Assembly: GCA_009777995.1 (NCBI GenBank)
Contig: WRKT01000002.1
Span: 1 to 64,000 of the forward strand
Length of the DNA: 64,000 nt
Reading direction: 5' to 3'
Source: Treponema sp.
GTDB lineage: Bacteria > Spirochaetota > Spirochaetia > Treponematales > Breznakiellaceae
Positions 9,140-17,416 of this stretch are shown here, in pieces. The first letter of the stretch is position 1, and every line of letters starts with the position of its first letter. Below the pieces are notes generated by a model. It was not told the origin of the DNA. It saw nothing but the letters and a program-made list of their open reading frames with translations, and ran no database searches. Made by a program: the position numbers and the translations under genes.

Positions 9140-9169
9140 TTGTCAAATACTGATTTGCCCTGTTATAAT
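9140..9169 (+). promoter_or_regulatory. Sigma-70-type promoter of the hydrogenase operon
   Basis: TTGTCA at 9140-9145 and a perfect TATAAT at 9164-9169 are separated by 18 bases. Transcription would start near 9176, giving a leader of about 25 bases that carries AGGGGG just before the ATG at 9201. A second -10-like TATACT lies a little downstream. This is the strongest consensus match noted in the window. Confidence 0.7.
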
Positions 9170-9200
9170 TAGCGGGTATACTTTATTTATAGGGGGTTAC

Positions 9201-9701
9201 ATGGCGACCGCTACTGCGACAGCTAAAAAGGAGGGGGTAACTTTTCCCCCTGAGCTTATCTCGTTCATTAACGAATGGAAGGTTAAACCCGGGAGTCTGA
9301 TTATGATTCTTCATAAGACTCAAGAGGTTTTTGGTTATGTTTCCAGGGAAGTGGCAGGTCATTTGGCCGTTCTAACCGGAGTTCCGCTGGCCCGTATTTA
9401 CGGGGTAATTACTTTTTACCATTATTTTAAGACAAAGAAACCCGGCAAGTATAAAATTGCAGTTTGTATGGGAACTGCATGCTACCTCAAGGGTGCCCAG
9501 GATTTTCTCGAAGATATTCGGAAAACCTTGGGGATTTCTGTGGATGAGGTTACCGAAGACGGGCTTTTCTCTGTGGATGCTGTCAGGTGCATCGGTTGCT
9601 GCGGCCTTGCGCCTGTATTGACGGTAAATGCAGATACCCACGGCAAGCTAAGAAAAGAGCTGCTCCCCGGCATTCTTTCGCTTTATAAGAATCTGGGATA
9701 G
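9201..9701 (+). CDS. hydC: [FeFe] hydrogenase subunit HydC/HndA (NuoE-like, 2Fe-2S)
   Basis: A 166-residue relative of the 24 kDa subunit of NADH dehydrogenase. An N-terminal helical domain (PPELISFINEWK to VITFYHYF) precedes a thioredoxin-like domain with the [2Fe-2S] ligands in VCMGTACYLKGA and CIGCCGLAP. In Hnd and HydABC hydrogenases this subunit passes electrons between the NAD(P)H-oxidising flavoprotein and the H-cluster subunit. It is the first gene of the operon, with a strong promoter and an AGGGGG ribosome site directly upstream. The soluble complex is expected in the cytoplasm. Confidence 0.92.
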   Translation: MATATATAKKEGVTFPPELISFINEWKVKPGSLIMILHKTQEVFGYVSREVAGHLAVLTGVPLARIYGVITFYHYFKTKKPGKYKIAVCMGTACYLKGAQDFLEDIRKTLGISVDEVTEDGLFSVDAVRCIGCCGLAPVLTVNADTHGKLRKELLPGILSLYKNLG

Positions 9702-9713
9702 AAATCTAGAATC

Positions 9714-10265
9714 ATGCATTTTTTCCTTACAGATATAATTATGGATATCGCTCAAAATGGAGCCGAATCAGGTGCCTCTTTAATTGAACTCCACGTTGCA
9801 GGCAGCGAATGTCTTAAGGAAAAGGGTGAGCTTAGCTTCACGGTGAAAGATAACGGCAAGGGGATGACTGAAGAAGAGCTTAAAAATGCAGGCAATCCCT
9901 TTGTCAATAACGGGAAAAAACATCCGCATAGAAAAGCAGGGTTTGGACTCCCATTTTTCATCCAAACGGCAGAAGTTTCAGGCGGGGAATGGAAAATCAA
10001 ATCTACAGGGAAGGGTACCACTATAACAGGATCTTTTAATTGTGAAAATGTAGATACCCCCCCCATAGGCGATATTCCCGGAATGTTCAGAACCGTATTG
10101 CTTTTCGAAGGACCCGGGGAAGTAGTGATTTCCCGAACCGTAAACGGGAGGTCTTATGTCCTAAAGAAAACAGAGCTAAATGATGTTCTGTCGGATTTGG
10201 GAAACTCAAGTTCACTGATTTTATTGGATAAGTATTTAAGAGGAATGGAAATTCCTCATTCCTAA
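9714..10265 (+). CDS. Stand-alone histidine-kinase-type ATPase in the hydrogenase operon
   Basis: A 183-residue protein made almost entirely of a GHKL/HATPase_c fold: N-box-like DIAQNGAESGAS (about residues 11-22), G1 box DNGKGMTEE and G2 box HRKAGFGLPF. There is no membrane segment, no HisKA dimerisation helix with a phosphorylated His and no receiver. It therefore resembles an anti-sigma-type or regulatory kinase rather than a classic sensor. Such genes are known between hydrogenase subunit genes in other anaerobes; their role is not settled. It lies 12 bases after hydC and 21 before the hndB-like gene. The ATG at 9714 has no convincing Shine-Dalgarno sequence. Confidence 0.8.
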   Translation: MHFFLTDIIMDIAQNGAESGASLIELHVAGSECLKEKGELSFTVKDNGKGMTEEELKNAGNPFVNNGKKHPHRKAGFGLPFFIQTAEVSGGEWKIKSTGKGTTITGSFNCENVDTPPIGDIPGMFRTVLLFEGPGEVVISRTVNGRSYVLKKTELNDVLSDLGNSSSLILLDKYLRGMEIPHS

Positions 10266-10286
10266 TCTAATTGAAAGGAGTTGGAA

Positions 10287-10682
10287 ATGGCCAAGTTGAC
10301 ATTGGAAGAACTGCAGAAGCTTCGTGAAAAGAACAGACAAGACATGAGGCGCAGGGAATCCGTGGGTAAAGAAACTCAAGTTATTATCGGTATGGGTACC
10401 TGCGGTATCGCGGCCGGAGCTAAGGGTATAATGGATACCATTATTAAGATTTTAGATGAAAATAAGCTTATGGAGACTGTCTTGGTTCGCCAAGTTGGCT
10501 GCATGGGTTTTTGCAAGTCAAACGCCGAACCCAGTGTGGAAGTTGCGGTTCCCGGTATGCCCTTGGTAATTTACGGAAATGTGGATGCCTCCCTGGCAAA
10601 AGACATAGTTTTGAAACATATAATTGGACGGGAGTTACTGGAAGACAAAATTGTTGACAGACCCGCTATAGGAGGCAAATAA
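10287..10682 (+). CDS. hndB: HndB-like thioredoxin-fold ferredoxin subunit
   Basis: A 131-residue subunit with a short helical N-terminus (LEELQKLREKNRQDM) and a thioredoxin-like [2Fe-2S] ferredoxin domain. Cysteines are in MGTCGIAAGAKG and in the pair GCMGFC, so three Cys are obvious at the expected cluster site. The architecture matches HndB of NADP-reducing hydrogenases. The ATG at 10287 has AAAGGAG six bases upstream and is preferred over the TTG at 10281. It abuts the next gene, whose ATG follows its stop directly. It should relay electrons within the hydrogenase complex. Confidence 0.85.
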   Translation: MAKLTLEELQKLREKNRQDMRRRESVGKETQVIIGMGTCGIAAGAKGIMDTIIKILDENKLMETVLVRQVGCMGFCKSNAEPSVEVAVPGMPLVIYGNVDASLAKDIVLKHIIGRELLEDKIVDRPAIGGK

Positions 10683-12509
10683 ATGGCCTATAAGCAATTT
10701 ATCCTGGTATGTGCCGGAACCGGTTGTGAATCTTCGAAGGCAGATGAAATACACAGAAACTTGAAAACTGAGGCCGAAAAGCACGGTTTAAACAATGATG
10801 TTCAAATTATTAAGACCGGATGTTTTGGCTTTTGTGAAGCAGGCCCGATAGTAAAGGTACTGCCTGAAGAATCTTTTTATGTTTATGTAAAGCCGGAAGA
10901 TGCCAAAGATATTATTTCAGAGCATATTCTTAAGGGCAGGGAAGTCAGCCGCCTTCTTTATAAGGGGGATGGTGAAAAGAAAGATTCAATGTCTGTAGAG
11001 AATATTCAATTTTACCAAAAGCAGGTAAGGGTTGCTTTGAGAAACTGCGGATTCATAGATCCTGCGAATATCAATGAGTATATTGCAAGAGACGGTTATA
11101 AGGGACTTGAAAAAGTTCTTCTTGAATGGACTGATGAGCAGGTTATTGAAGAGGTTAAAATTTCAGGAATGCGGGGCAGGGGCGGCGCAGGTTTCCCCAC
11201 CTGGATGAAATGGGATTTTGCCCGAAAAGCCGTGAGTAATGCTCCGGGCGGGCCAAAGTACGTCATCTGCAATGCAGACGAAGGAGACCCGGGAGCCTTT
11301 ATGGATCGTTCAATTATTGAAGGTGATCCGCATTCGGTTATTGAGGGGATGATAACAGCCGGAAAGGCGATAGGCTCCCATAACGGTATCGTCTATATTC
11401 GTGCAGAGTACCCCCTTGCTGTGAACAGGCTCTATTTTGCCTTGAACCAGGCAAGGGAATACGGACTGCTCGGGAAAAATATTTTGAACTCCGGCTTTGA
11501 CTTTGATATTGAAGTACGCTTGGGAGCCGGAGCCTTTGTCTGCGGTGAGGAAACAGGTCTTATCAAGTCTGTTGAAGGTGTACGCGGAATGCCCGTTCCA
11601 AGGCCGCCATTCCCTGCAAATAAGGGACTTTGGGGTGTGCCGACTATCATCAATAATGTTGAAACCCTTGTTAATATCCCTGCAATTACGGCGAGAGGCG
11701 GAAGCTGGCTTGCACAGATGGGGACAGAGAAATCCAAGGGCTCCAAGGTTTTCGCCCTTACGGGGAAGGTAAATCATTCGGGTCTTGTTGAAGTTCCAAT
11801 GGGGACCACCTTAAGGGAAATTATTTTCGAAATAGGCGGCGGCATTAAGAATGGAAAGAAGTTTAAAGGCGTTCAAACAGGCGGCCCCTCGGGAGGTATC
11901 CTTACAGAGAGCTTCCTTGACACTCCCATAGACTTTGAAACCCTTACTGCAAATGGCTCAATGATGGGCTCGGGCGGTATGATCGTAATGGACGAAGATG
12001 ACTGTGTTGTCGACGTTGCCAGGTTCTATATGGACTTCTGTGTTGACGAGTCTTGCGGTAAGTGTTCTCCCTGTCGCATCGGTACCACCCAGCTTCTTTC
12101 GATCCTCGAGAAAATCTGTAACGGTAATGGAGAAGAAGAGGACCTGGATAAGTTGCAGCATATAAGTAAGGCCATGATGAAGGCCTCCCTTTGTGCCTTG
12201 GGTCAGACTGCTCCAAACCCGATAATGTCTACGATTAAGATGTTCAGAAACGAGTATCTTGACCATATTCATGATAAGAAGTGTAAGGCAGGGAAGTGTA
12301 AGAAACTTGCACGCTTTACGATTGATTCAGGTAAGTGTATCGGCTGCGGTGTTTGTGCCAAGAAATGCCCGGCTGATTGCATAATCGCTGAAGATGCTGC
12401 GAAGTTTCCCGACAAGAAAAAGCCCCCATACCGGATCGAGCAGGAAAAGTGCCTGAAATGCGGCGAATGTATTGCGGCATGTAAATTCAATGCGGTATTA
12501 AAAGGATAG
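10683..12509 (+). CDS. hydB: [FeFe] hydrogenase NADH-binding flavoprotein subunit HydB/HndC
   Basis: A 608-residue NuoF-like subunit. In order it has an N-terminal thioredoxin-like 2Fe-2S domain (CAGTGCESS, TGCFGFCEAG), the FMN/NADH domain (MRGRGGAGFPTWMKWDFA, CNADEGDPGAFMDRS), an SLBB region, the [4Fe-4S] motif ESCGKCSPCRIGTTQ, and a C-terminal two-cluster ferredoxin (CIGCGVCAKKCPADC and CLKCGECIAACKF). It would exchange electrons with NAD(H) or NADP(H). In related trimeric enzymes this subunit carries the flavin at which ferredoxin and NADH are co-oxidised. AGGAGG lies 8 bases before the ATG. The operon order and the extra ferredoxin domain support an electron-bifurcating or NAD(P)-linked enzyme; which one cannot be decided by eye. 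Confidence 0.95.
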   Translation: MAYKQFILVCAGTGCESSKADEIHRNLKTEAEKHGLNNDVQIIKTGCFGFCEAGPIVKVLPEESFYVYVKPEDAKDIISEHILKGREVSRLLYKGDGEKKDSMSVENIQFYQKQVRVALRNCGFIDPANINEYIARDGYKGLEKVLLEWTDEQVIEEVKISGMRGRGGAGFPTWMKWDFARKAVSNAPGGPKYVICNADEGDPGAFMDRSIIEGDPHSVIEGMITAGKAIGSHNGIVYIRAEYPLAVNRLYFALNQAREYGLLGKNILNSGFDFDIEVRLGAGAFVCGEETGLIKSVEGVRGMPVPRPPFPANKGLWGVPTIINNVETLVNIPAITARGGSWLAQMGTEKSKGSKVFALTGKVNHSGLVEVPMGTTLREIIFEIGGGIKNGKKFKGVQTGGPSGGILTESFLDTPIDFETLTANGSMMGSGGMIVMDEDDCVVDVARFYMDFCVDESCGKCSPCRIGTTQLLSILEKICNGNGEEEDLDKLQHISKAMMKASLCALGQTAPNPIMSTIKMFRNEYLDHIHDKKCKAGKCKKLARFTIDSGKCIGCGVCAKKCPADCIIAEDAAKFPDKKKPPYRIEQEKCLKCGECIAACKFNAVLKG

Positions 12510-12518
12510 GAGTTATAT

Positions 12519-14276
12519 ATGGTCAACATTAAAATAAACGGGAAAAGCCTCCAGGTAGAAGACAATCTCACCATTTTGGAAGCTGCGAAACTGGTTAATA
12601 TTAAGATACCCACCCTATGCTATACCCCTGATCTTTCCCCTTGGGCAAGTTGCGGACTCTGCATAGTCAGAACTGCGGGACCGGGTTCACCGCGTATGGC
12701 AAGGGCCTGTACAACAACTGTTGCAGAGAACATGGATATTATTACCCATGACCCTGAAATTATTGCAACTCGCCGTACTGTGGTTGAGCTTATTCTTTCA
12801 AACCACCCCGACGAATGTCTTAGCTGTACCCGGAGTAAGAGCTGTGAGCTACAGAATGTGGCAGCTGACTTCGGCATCAGGGAAGCTTCCTTTAGAAAGG
12901 TTAAGTTTGATAGGCCGATTGATGATTCAAACCCGGCAATAGTACTGAACCCCGAGAAGTGCATAAGCTGCGGCCGTTGTGTCAAAGTCTGTCAGGATGT
13001 GCAGAATGTCTGGGCAATCGAGTTCCTTGGAAGGGGAATAAACGGCTCCATTGCCACTGCAATGGATACACCCCTGGGCGAGGGTCCCTGTATCAAATGC
13101 GGTCAATGCGCAGCTCACTGTCCTGTCGGAGCTATTTATGAAAGGGATGATACGCCTGTGGTCTGGAATGCCCTGCAAGACCCCGAAGTTCACCCGGTGG
13201 TGCAAATTGCCCCGGCAGTTAGGGTTGCCCTTGCTGAAGAGTTCGGATTACCGCCCGGCACCCTTTATACAAAGAAGATATATGCGGCCCTGCGTCGCCT
13301 TGGGTTTAAAACCGTATTTGACACAAACTTTTCTGCAGACCTTACAGTCATGGAAGAGGGAGCAGAATTGGTCAAACGTTTGACCAAAAAAGACGGTGCA
13401 ATACCCCTGATAACAAGCTGCTGTCCTGCCTGGGTAGACTATCTGGAAAAATATTTCACGGACATGATCCCGCACTTTTCCACGGCGAAATCTCCCCAGC
13501 AGATGATGGGTGCCATGATTAAGTCGTATTGGGCAAATAAGGCAGGAATAGATCCAAAGAAGGTCTATTCAGTCTCGATAATGCCTTGTACCGCAAAGAA
13601 ATGGGAAGCTCATCGTAACGATGATATGAAGAGTGCAGGTGCCGGCTGGGATGTGGACATAGTCATCACAACAAGAGAGCTTGCCCGCATGATAAAGCAG
13701 GCGGGTATTGTGCTTAATGATTTACCCGATGAGGAAGCGGATAACCCGCTTGGACCGTATACAGGAGCAGGTACCATCTTTGGTGTAACAGGCGGTGTTA
13801 TGGAAGCAGCGGTGCGGAGTGCTTTCAATCTTGTAACAGGAAAGGAAATGGGCGATGTAAACCTAAAGCCCGTCCGGGGCCTTGAAGGTGTAAAGGAAGC
13901 TGAAGTTGACTTCCAAAATGGAACCAAGATCAAAATTGCCGTTGCACACCAGATGGGTAATATCGAGGCTGTACTGAATAGTATAAGAGAAGCAAAGAAT
14001 GCAGGGAAAGAACCCCCCTTCCACTTTGTGGAAGTGATGGCTTGCAGGGGCGGATGTGTCGGAGGCGGAGGCCAACCTTACGGCTGTACCGATGAAGTCC
14101 GAAAGCAGAGGGCTGCAGGTATTTACAACGATGATGAAAAGTCCAAGTACCGCTGCTCCCACTTGAATCCTTATATCTTAGAGCTTTATAAGGAATTCTT
14201 GGGAGAGCCCAACGGTAAGAAGGCCCATGATCTGCTTCATACCTCGTATACGGAGAGAGAGCTCTACGTGAAATAG
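12519..14276 (+). CDS. hydA: [FeFe] hydrogenase catalytic subunit HydA/HndD
   Basis: A 585-residue H-cluster subunit that makes or consumes H2. It starts with a plant-type 2Fe-2S domain (SCGLCIV), a His-Cys3 4Fe-4S site (HPDECLSCTRSKSC) and two 4Fe-4S clusters (CISCGRCVKVCQD, CIKCGQCAAHCPV). The H-cluster motifs follow: TSCCPAWVDYLEKY, MPCTAKKWEAHR and MACRGGCVGGGGQPYG. A C-terminal small-subunit-like tail (YRCSHLNPYILELYKEFLG) is fused on. All cluster-binding Cys are present, including the adjacent Cys pair in the first motif. The third motif has Arg where Pro or His is common. No HydEFG maturases are in the window. GGAG lies upstream of the ATG. Confidence 0.97.
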   Translation: MVNIKINGKSLQVEDNLTILEAAKLVNIKIPTLCYTPDLSPWASCGLCIVRTAGPGSPRMARACTTTVAENMDIITHDPEIIATRRTVVELILSNHPDECLSCTRSKSCELQNVAADFGIREASFRKVKFDRPIDDSNPAIVLNPEKCISCGRCVKVCQDVQNVWAIEFLGRGINGSIATAMDTPLGEGPCIKCGQCAAHCPVGAIYERDDTPVVWNALQDPEVHPVVQIAPAVRVALAEEFGLPPGTLYTKKIYAALRRLGFKTVFDTNFSADLTVMEEGAELVKRLTKKDGAIPLITSCCPAWVDYLEKYFTDMIPHFSTAKSPQQMMGAMIKSYWANKAGIDPKKVYSVSIMPCTAKKWEAHRNDDMKSAGAGWDVDIVITTRELARMIKQAGIVLNDLPDEEADNPLGPYTGAGTIFGVTGGVMEAAVRSAFNLVTGKEMGDVNLKPVRGLEGVKEAEVDFQNGTKIKIAVAHQMGNIEAVLNSIREAKNAGKEPPFHFVEVMACRGGCVGGGGQPYGCTDEVRKQRAAGIYNDDEKSKYRCSHLNPYILELYKEFLGEPNGKKAHDLLHTSYTERELYVK

Positions 14277-14294
14277 TCGATTTTAAGGAGCCGT

Positions 14295-14957
14295 ATGACC
14301 AACGCAGAAATTTTTGGGTATATCGACCATACCCTGCTTAGAGCTGTCTGTACCAGGGAAGAAATTGAGAAACTCTGTGACGAAGCCCTGCGCTTCAAGA
14401 CTGCCTCTGTCTGTGTGCCTCCCTCTTATGTGGAGTTCATAAGCAATGCATTTGCAGATCTAAATATCTGCACGGTCATTGGTTTTCCGCTTGGCTATAA
14501 TACTACTGCCGTAAAACTCCTTGAAACTGAAAAGGCCCTCCAAGGCGGAGCCGCAGAAATTGACATGGTTATTAACATTGGAGACGTAAAAAACGGGTAT
14601 GATGACAGGCTGCTTCAGGAAGTAAGGCAAATAAAAAAGGTATGCGGAACGAATATCTTAAAGGTTATTATTGAAACCTGTTATCTAACTGAAGACGAGA
14701 AGATCCGCCTCTGTTCCATTGTCACCGATGCAGGGGCGGATTATATCAAGACTTCTACCGGCTTTGGTACTGCAGGTGCCACAATTCAGGATGTACTTCT
14801 TTTCAAACAGCATATTGGAGACACAGTAAAGATTAAAGCTGCAGGGGGTGTAAAAACCAAGGAAGATCTTGTGTCATTCATTAATGCAGGAGCGGAGCGT
14901 ATTGGGACCAGTTCTGCAGTCGCACTTCTTGCAGGCAATACCGGCAATGATTATTGA
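14295..14957 (+). CDS. deoC: Deoxyribose-phosphate aldolase
   Basis: A class I aldolase that splits 2-deoxyribose 5-phosphate to acetaldehyde and glyceraldehyde 3-phosphate in nucleoside salvage. The 220-residue length is normal for the short bacterial type. The Schiff-base Lys is in DYIKTSTGFG, the second Lys in KIKAAGGVKT and the family segment LKVIIETCYLT is intact. TAAGGAG precedes the ATG at 14295. It follows hydA by 18 bases, so it is probably on the hydrogenase transcript. Acetaldehyde reduction consuming NADH might link the two, but that is speculation. Confidence 0.95.
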   Translation: MTNAEIFGYIDHTLLRAVCTREEIEKLCDEALRFKTASVCVPPSYVEFISNAFADLNICTVIGFPLGYNTTAVKLLETEKALQGGAAEIDMVINIGDVKNGYDDRLLQEVRQIKKVCGTNILKVIIETCYLTEDEKIRLCSIVTDAGADYIKTSTGFGTAGATIQDVLLFKQHIGDTVKIKAAGGVKTKEDLVSFINAGAERIGTSSAVALLAGNTGNDY

Positions 14958-14968
14958 AAGGGAGAGAC

Positions 14969-16057
14969 ATGAACAAGACTCGAATTGATAATTTGGTAAA
15001 AGAAATTAAGAAGGCAAATCTTGGCGGACTTCTTGTATGCCCTTCAGAAGATCTAAACTTTCTTACAGGCTTTACTCCAATGATGTGTGCCCGCTTTCAG
15101 GGCCTTTTTATAACTGACCAAGGAAAGTGTTTCTATGTTTGCAATAGGCTGTATGGAGGTGAGATAGAGCATGCCTATTCGGGCGAAGTAAAGATCTACA
15201 CCTGGAAGGACGGGGAGTCAATGACTGATACTGCCCGCACTGCACTCACCGAACACGGCCTTATCGGGAAAACACTTGGTACGAATAAATCGGCACAGGC
15301 CTTTAATGTCCTTGATATTGCTCGAGACTGCAATGTAAAATTTATTAATGGAGTCCCTATCCTTGAAGAAGCCCGTATCATTAAGACACCTGCCGAGCAG
15401 GATGACCTCCGGCGTTCAGCAAGCATTGCAGATGATGCTTTTGCATCTGTGATTAAGATCATAAAACCCGGTATGAAGGAAATGGATATCTTCCAGTTTC
15501 TAACCTCAAAAATGCTTGAAGCGGGAGGGACGAACGCTTCAGCAATTGTTGCATCCGGTCCTAATTCCAGTTATCCCCATTATTCGGGGAAGGGAAGGGT
15601 GATACAGGAAAAGGATTTAATGATACTTGATTTCGGATGTGCAGTTAATGGGATGCGCTCTGATATGTCTAGAACCATTTTTGTTGGCGGCATCTCAGAT
15701 GAAGAGAAAAAAATATACAGTATAGTGCAGGAATCTCTTAATGCAGGGGAGGCAGCAGCTATAACCGGTGCATTTATTCCTGATGTTGATAGGGCTGCTA
15801 GAGAAATAATTGAGAAAGCCGGATACGGAGAAAATTTTCTGAATCGTCTTGGGCATGGCATAGGTTATATGGGCCATGAAGCACCGGATATAAAGAAAAA
15901 TAATACCCGTAATCTGGAACCGGGAATGTCCTTTTCTATTGAGCCCGGTATTTACCTCGCAGGCCACATGGGTATGCGTATAGAAGATATAGTGCTTGCA
16001 ACGGAAACAGGGAATGAAATTTTAAATAAGGCAAATAAGGAGATAATCATTGTCTGA
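14969..16057 (+). CDS. M24 family Xaa-Pro aminopeptidase/dipeptidase
   Basis: A 362-residue creatinase-like N-domain plus pita-bread catalytic domain. Metal ligands are visible: the Asp in LDFGCAVNGMRSDMSRT (two Asp), the His in LGHGIGYMGHE, the Glu in SIEPGIYL and the Glu in MRIEDIVLATETG. It should remove residues next to proline in the cytoplasm using Mn or Co. A TTG at 14954 would overlap deoC, but the ATG at 14969 has AAAGGGAG upstream and is preferred. It overlaps the next gene by 8 bases, indicating translational coupling. Confidence 0.92.
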   Translation: MNKTRIDNLVKEIKKANLGGLLVCPSEDLNFLTGFTPMMCARFQGLFITDQGKCFYVCNRLYGGEIEHAYSGEVKIYTWKDGESMTDTARTALTEHGLIGKTLGTNKSAQAFNVLDIARDCNVKFINGVPILEEARIIKTPAEQDDLRRSASIADDAFASVIKIIKPGMKEMDIFQFLTSKMLEAGGTNASAIVASGPNSSYPHYSGKGRVIQEKDLMILDFGCAVNGMRSDMSRTIFVGGISDEEKKIYSIVQESLNAGEAAAITGAFIPDVDRAAREIIEKAGYGENFLNRLGHGIGYMGHEAPDIKKNNTRNLEPGMSFSIEPGIYLAGHMGMRIEDIVLATETGNEILNKANKEIIIV

Positions 16058-16733
16058 CTTCACAGAGTATCATCATGCCTTTATTTCTGCTTCCTTTTAC
16101 GAGCTCTTGAAAAATTATGAGCAAAAAGGCCTTGATATATTTATCCTTGCAACCCGGCGTTATGCGGAGCAGAGAGGCTCGAGGATGGCTCAAAAGGCCA
16201 TCAGCCTTGGCCTTCCTCTCACCTTTAAAACCTATCTGGAACTTGGTGAATGGAATTATTCAGAGAAGTTTTTAGCAGGCATTAAAGGTGATATTTCCAA
16301 AGCAACAGCTCTTTCGCCTGACTATTGTACAAGCACTTTCATTTGCCCCTGGCACGATAAGTATAAGGAAATGGGCCTTGTAAGCGGGTCCCTCCTATAC
16401 TGTAAGCATATTGATAAGGCCCTTGTGCGAGGATTTAATCCCTATCTTGAGTTTAGTGTATTGCAAACCATGCATGATACAGACAGATGCATGTTCGTAA
16501 TGAAAGATGCAGAGCTAAAGGATATGCCTGTTAAACGCAAGGAGTGGGTAAAACCATTTGAGTATCATTGTGCACATGTGTTTTTCACATACTCCGAGAC
16601 GGCAAGGAGCATCCTTAAAGCTGAAGGTATTGCTTTGTCGGCTGCTGTTCTTGCCCGCTTCTCGGAGGAGTATTGCAAAGACTCTGCTGACGCTTTACTC
16701 GCCTATAGAGATACAAACTTTAACATTTTTTAG
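16050..16733 (+). CDS. L-2-amino-thiazoline-4-carboxylate hydrolase-like protein
   Basis: The 227-residue protein resembles the ATC hydrolase family (PF14196), whose founding members open 2-amino-thiazoline-4-carboxylate on the way to L-cysteine. The match rests on the central block: a Cys-containing strand (STFICPWHDKYKEMG), then GSLLYCKHIDKALVRGFNP and the later segment DTDRCMFVM. The start is a TTG with AAGGAG seven bases upstream, inside the end of the M24 gene. Many members of this family are of unknown function, so a role in sulfur amino acid salvage is only a suggestion. It ends 6 bases from the convergent Hsp20 gene. Confidence 0.65.
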   Translation: MSDFTEYHHAFISASFYELLKNYEQKGLDIFILATRRYAEQRGSRMAQKAISLGLPLTFKTYLELGEWNYSEKFLAGIKGDISKATALSPDYCTSTFICPWHDKYKEMGLVSGSLLYCKHIDKALVRGFNPYLEFSVLQTMHDTDRCMFVMKDAELKDMPVKRKEWVKPFEYHCAHVFFTYSETARSILKAEGIALSAAVLARFSEEYCKDSADALLAYRDTNFNIF

Positions 16734-16739
16734 GACAAT

Positions 16740-17327
16740 CTAGTCTTCGCTGACTATCTCTATCTTTATCCCGTCACTCTGATCCGGCTCTTCTTTCGGG
16801 GGAACCGTTACCTTAAGGATGCCGTTCTTATAGACTGCCTTTACCTTATCCTGGGCGTACTTGTCCAGGGGGACAAAATACTTTTGCTTCTCTATATCCT
16901 TCATCTTAAGCCTGCGTTTAAAATAGCGAATGTTTTCACTAACAGTTGTTGACTCATCAAGGTTTTTGGGAAGGATTGCAGAGAAGACCATATAGTCCCC
17001 CTGAAAGGACAGGCTTATATCCTTTTCTTCAAAACCGGCCAAAGCAAACTCAAAAATCAGACTTCTGTCGCCTGTCATAAGTACATTCATTGGCGGATAG
17101 GAATAATTGGGATAATAGTCGGTATTTTCGCCCCTAAAGGCATCTCCGTCCGAATCAAAAACAAAGACACCATTCTTGCGGAACTCGTCCTGAAAATCTC
17201 GAGTTGCTTCAAAGATTTTGTCGAATATTGTGCCTAAATCAAAGGAGCCTCCGGGACCCCTTCCCCTGAAACCGTGGTGCCTATGACCCCGATGTCCTTC
17301 TTGACCAAACTCTCTTTCGTCTTTCAT
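16740..17327 (-). CDS. Hsp20/alpha-crystallin family small heat shock protein
   Basis: A 195-residue chaperone that would bind unfolding proteins. The N-terminal 30 residues are rich in His, Arg and Gly. The alpha-crystallin domain spans about residues 75-180, from PPMNVLMTGDRSLIFEFALAG to KVKAVYKNGILKVTVPPKEE, which carries the family AxxxNGxLxVxxP-type signature. The C-terminal IEIVSED offers an I-x-V type anchor. Its promoter and a highly folded leader lie upstream. GGAG precedes the ATG by about 7 bases. Confidence 0.9.
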   Translation of the reverse strand: MKDEREFGQEGHRGHRHHGFRGRGPGGSFDLGTIFDKIFEATRDFQDEFRKNGVFVFDSDGDAFRGENTDYYPNYSYPPMNVLMTGDRSLIFEFALAGFEEKDISLSFQGDYMVFSAILPKNLDESTTVSENIRYFKRRLKMKDIEKQKYFVPLDKYAQDKVKAVYKNGILKVTVPPKEEPDQSDGIKIEIVSED

Positions 17328-17410
17328 AGATTTCTCCGGTTGCCGGCCAAACGGCCCGGCTGAATTGAACCCTCATACGAGCGGTTCAGGGTCTTTAAAA
17401 TAATAGACCC
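17328..17410 (-). promoter_or_regulatory. Structured 5' leader of the Hsp20 gene (three hairpins)
   Basis: Three successive hairpins fill the predicted leader. Hairpin 1 (17410-17389) begins at the predicted transcription start and pairs GGGTCT with AGACCC. Hairpin 2 (17388-17366) pairs TGAACC plus CTC with GAG plus GGTTCA around a GTAT loop with one bulged G. Hairpin 3 (17360-17342) pairs GCCGG-CC with GGCCGGC around GTTT and ends a few bases before the GGAG ribosome site. Temperature-sensing leaders are known for small heat shock genes, but no ROSE-type motif is recognised here, so an RNA thermometer is a hypothesis. Confidence 0.5.
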
Positions 17411-17416
17411 GTGTAT

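Noticed and set aside
9124-9140. Terminator after the lipoprotein gene (AAGGG/CCCTT)
   Set aside because: The stem is only 5 bp, there is no T-run, and the site overlaps the hydrogenase promoter.
11310-11777. Open frame of 155 codons on the minus strand inside hydB
   Set aside because: It lies wholly opposite a well-supported flavoprotein gene, has no ribosome site and shows no domain. The same holds for the 190-codon plus-strand frame at 35720-36292 opposite oppC and the 170-codon frame at 42643-43155 opposite the TRAP permease.
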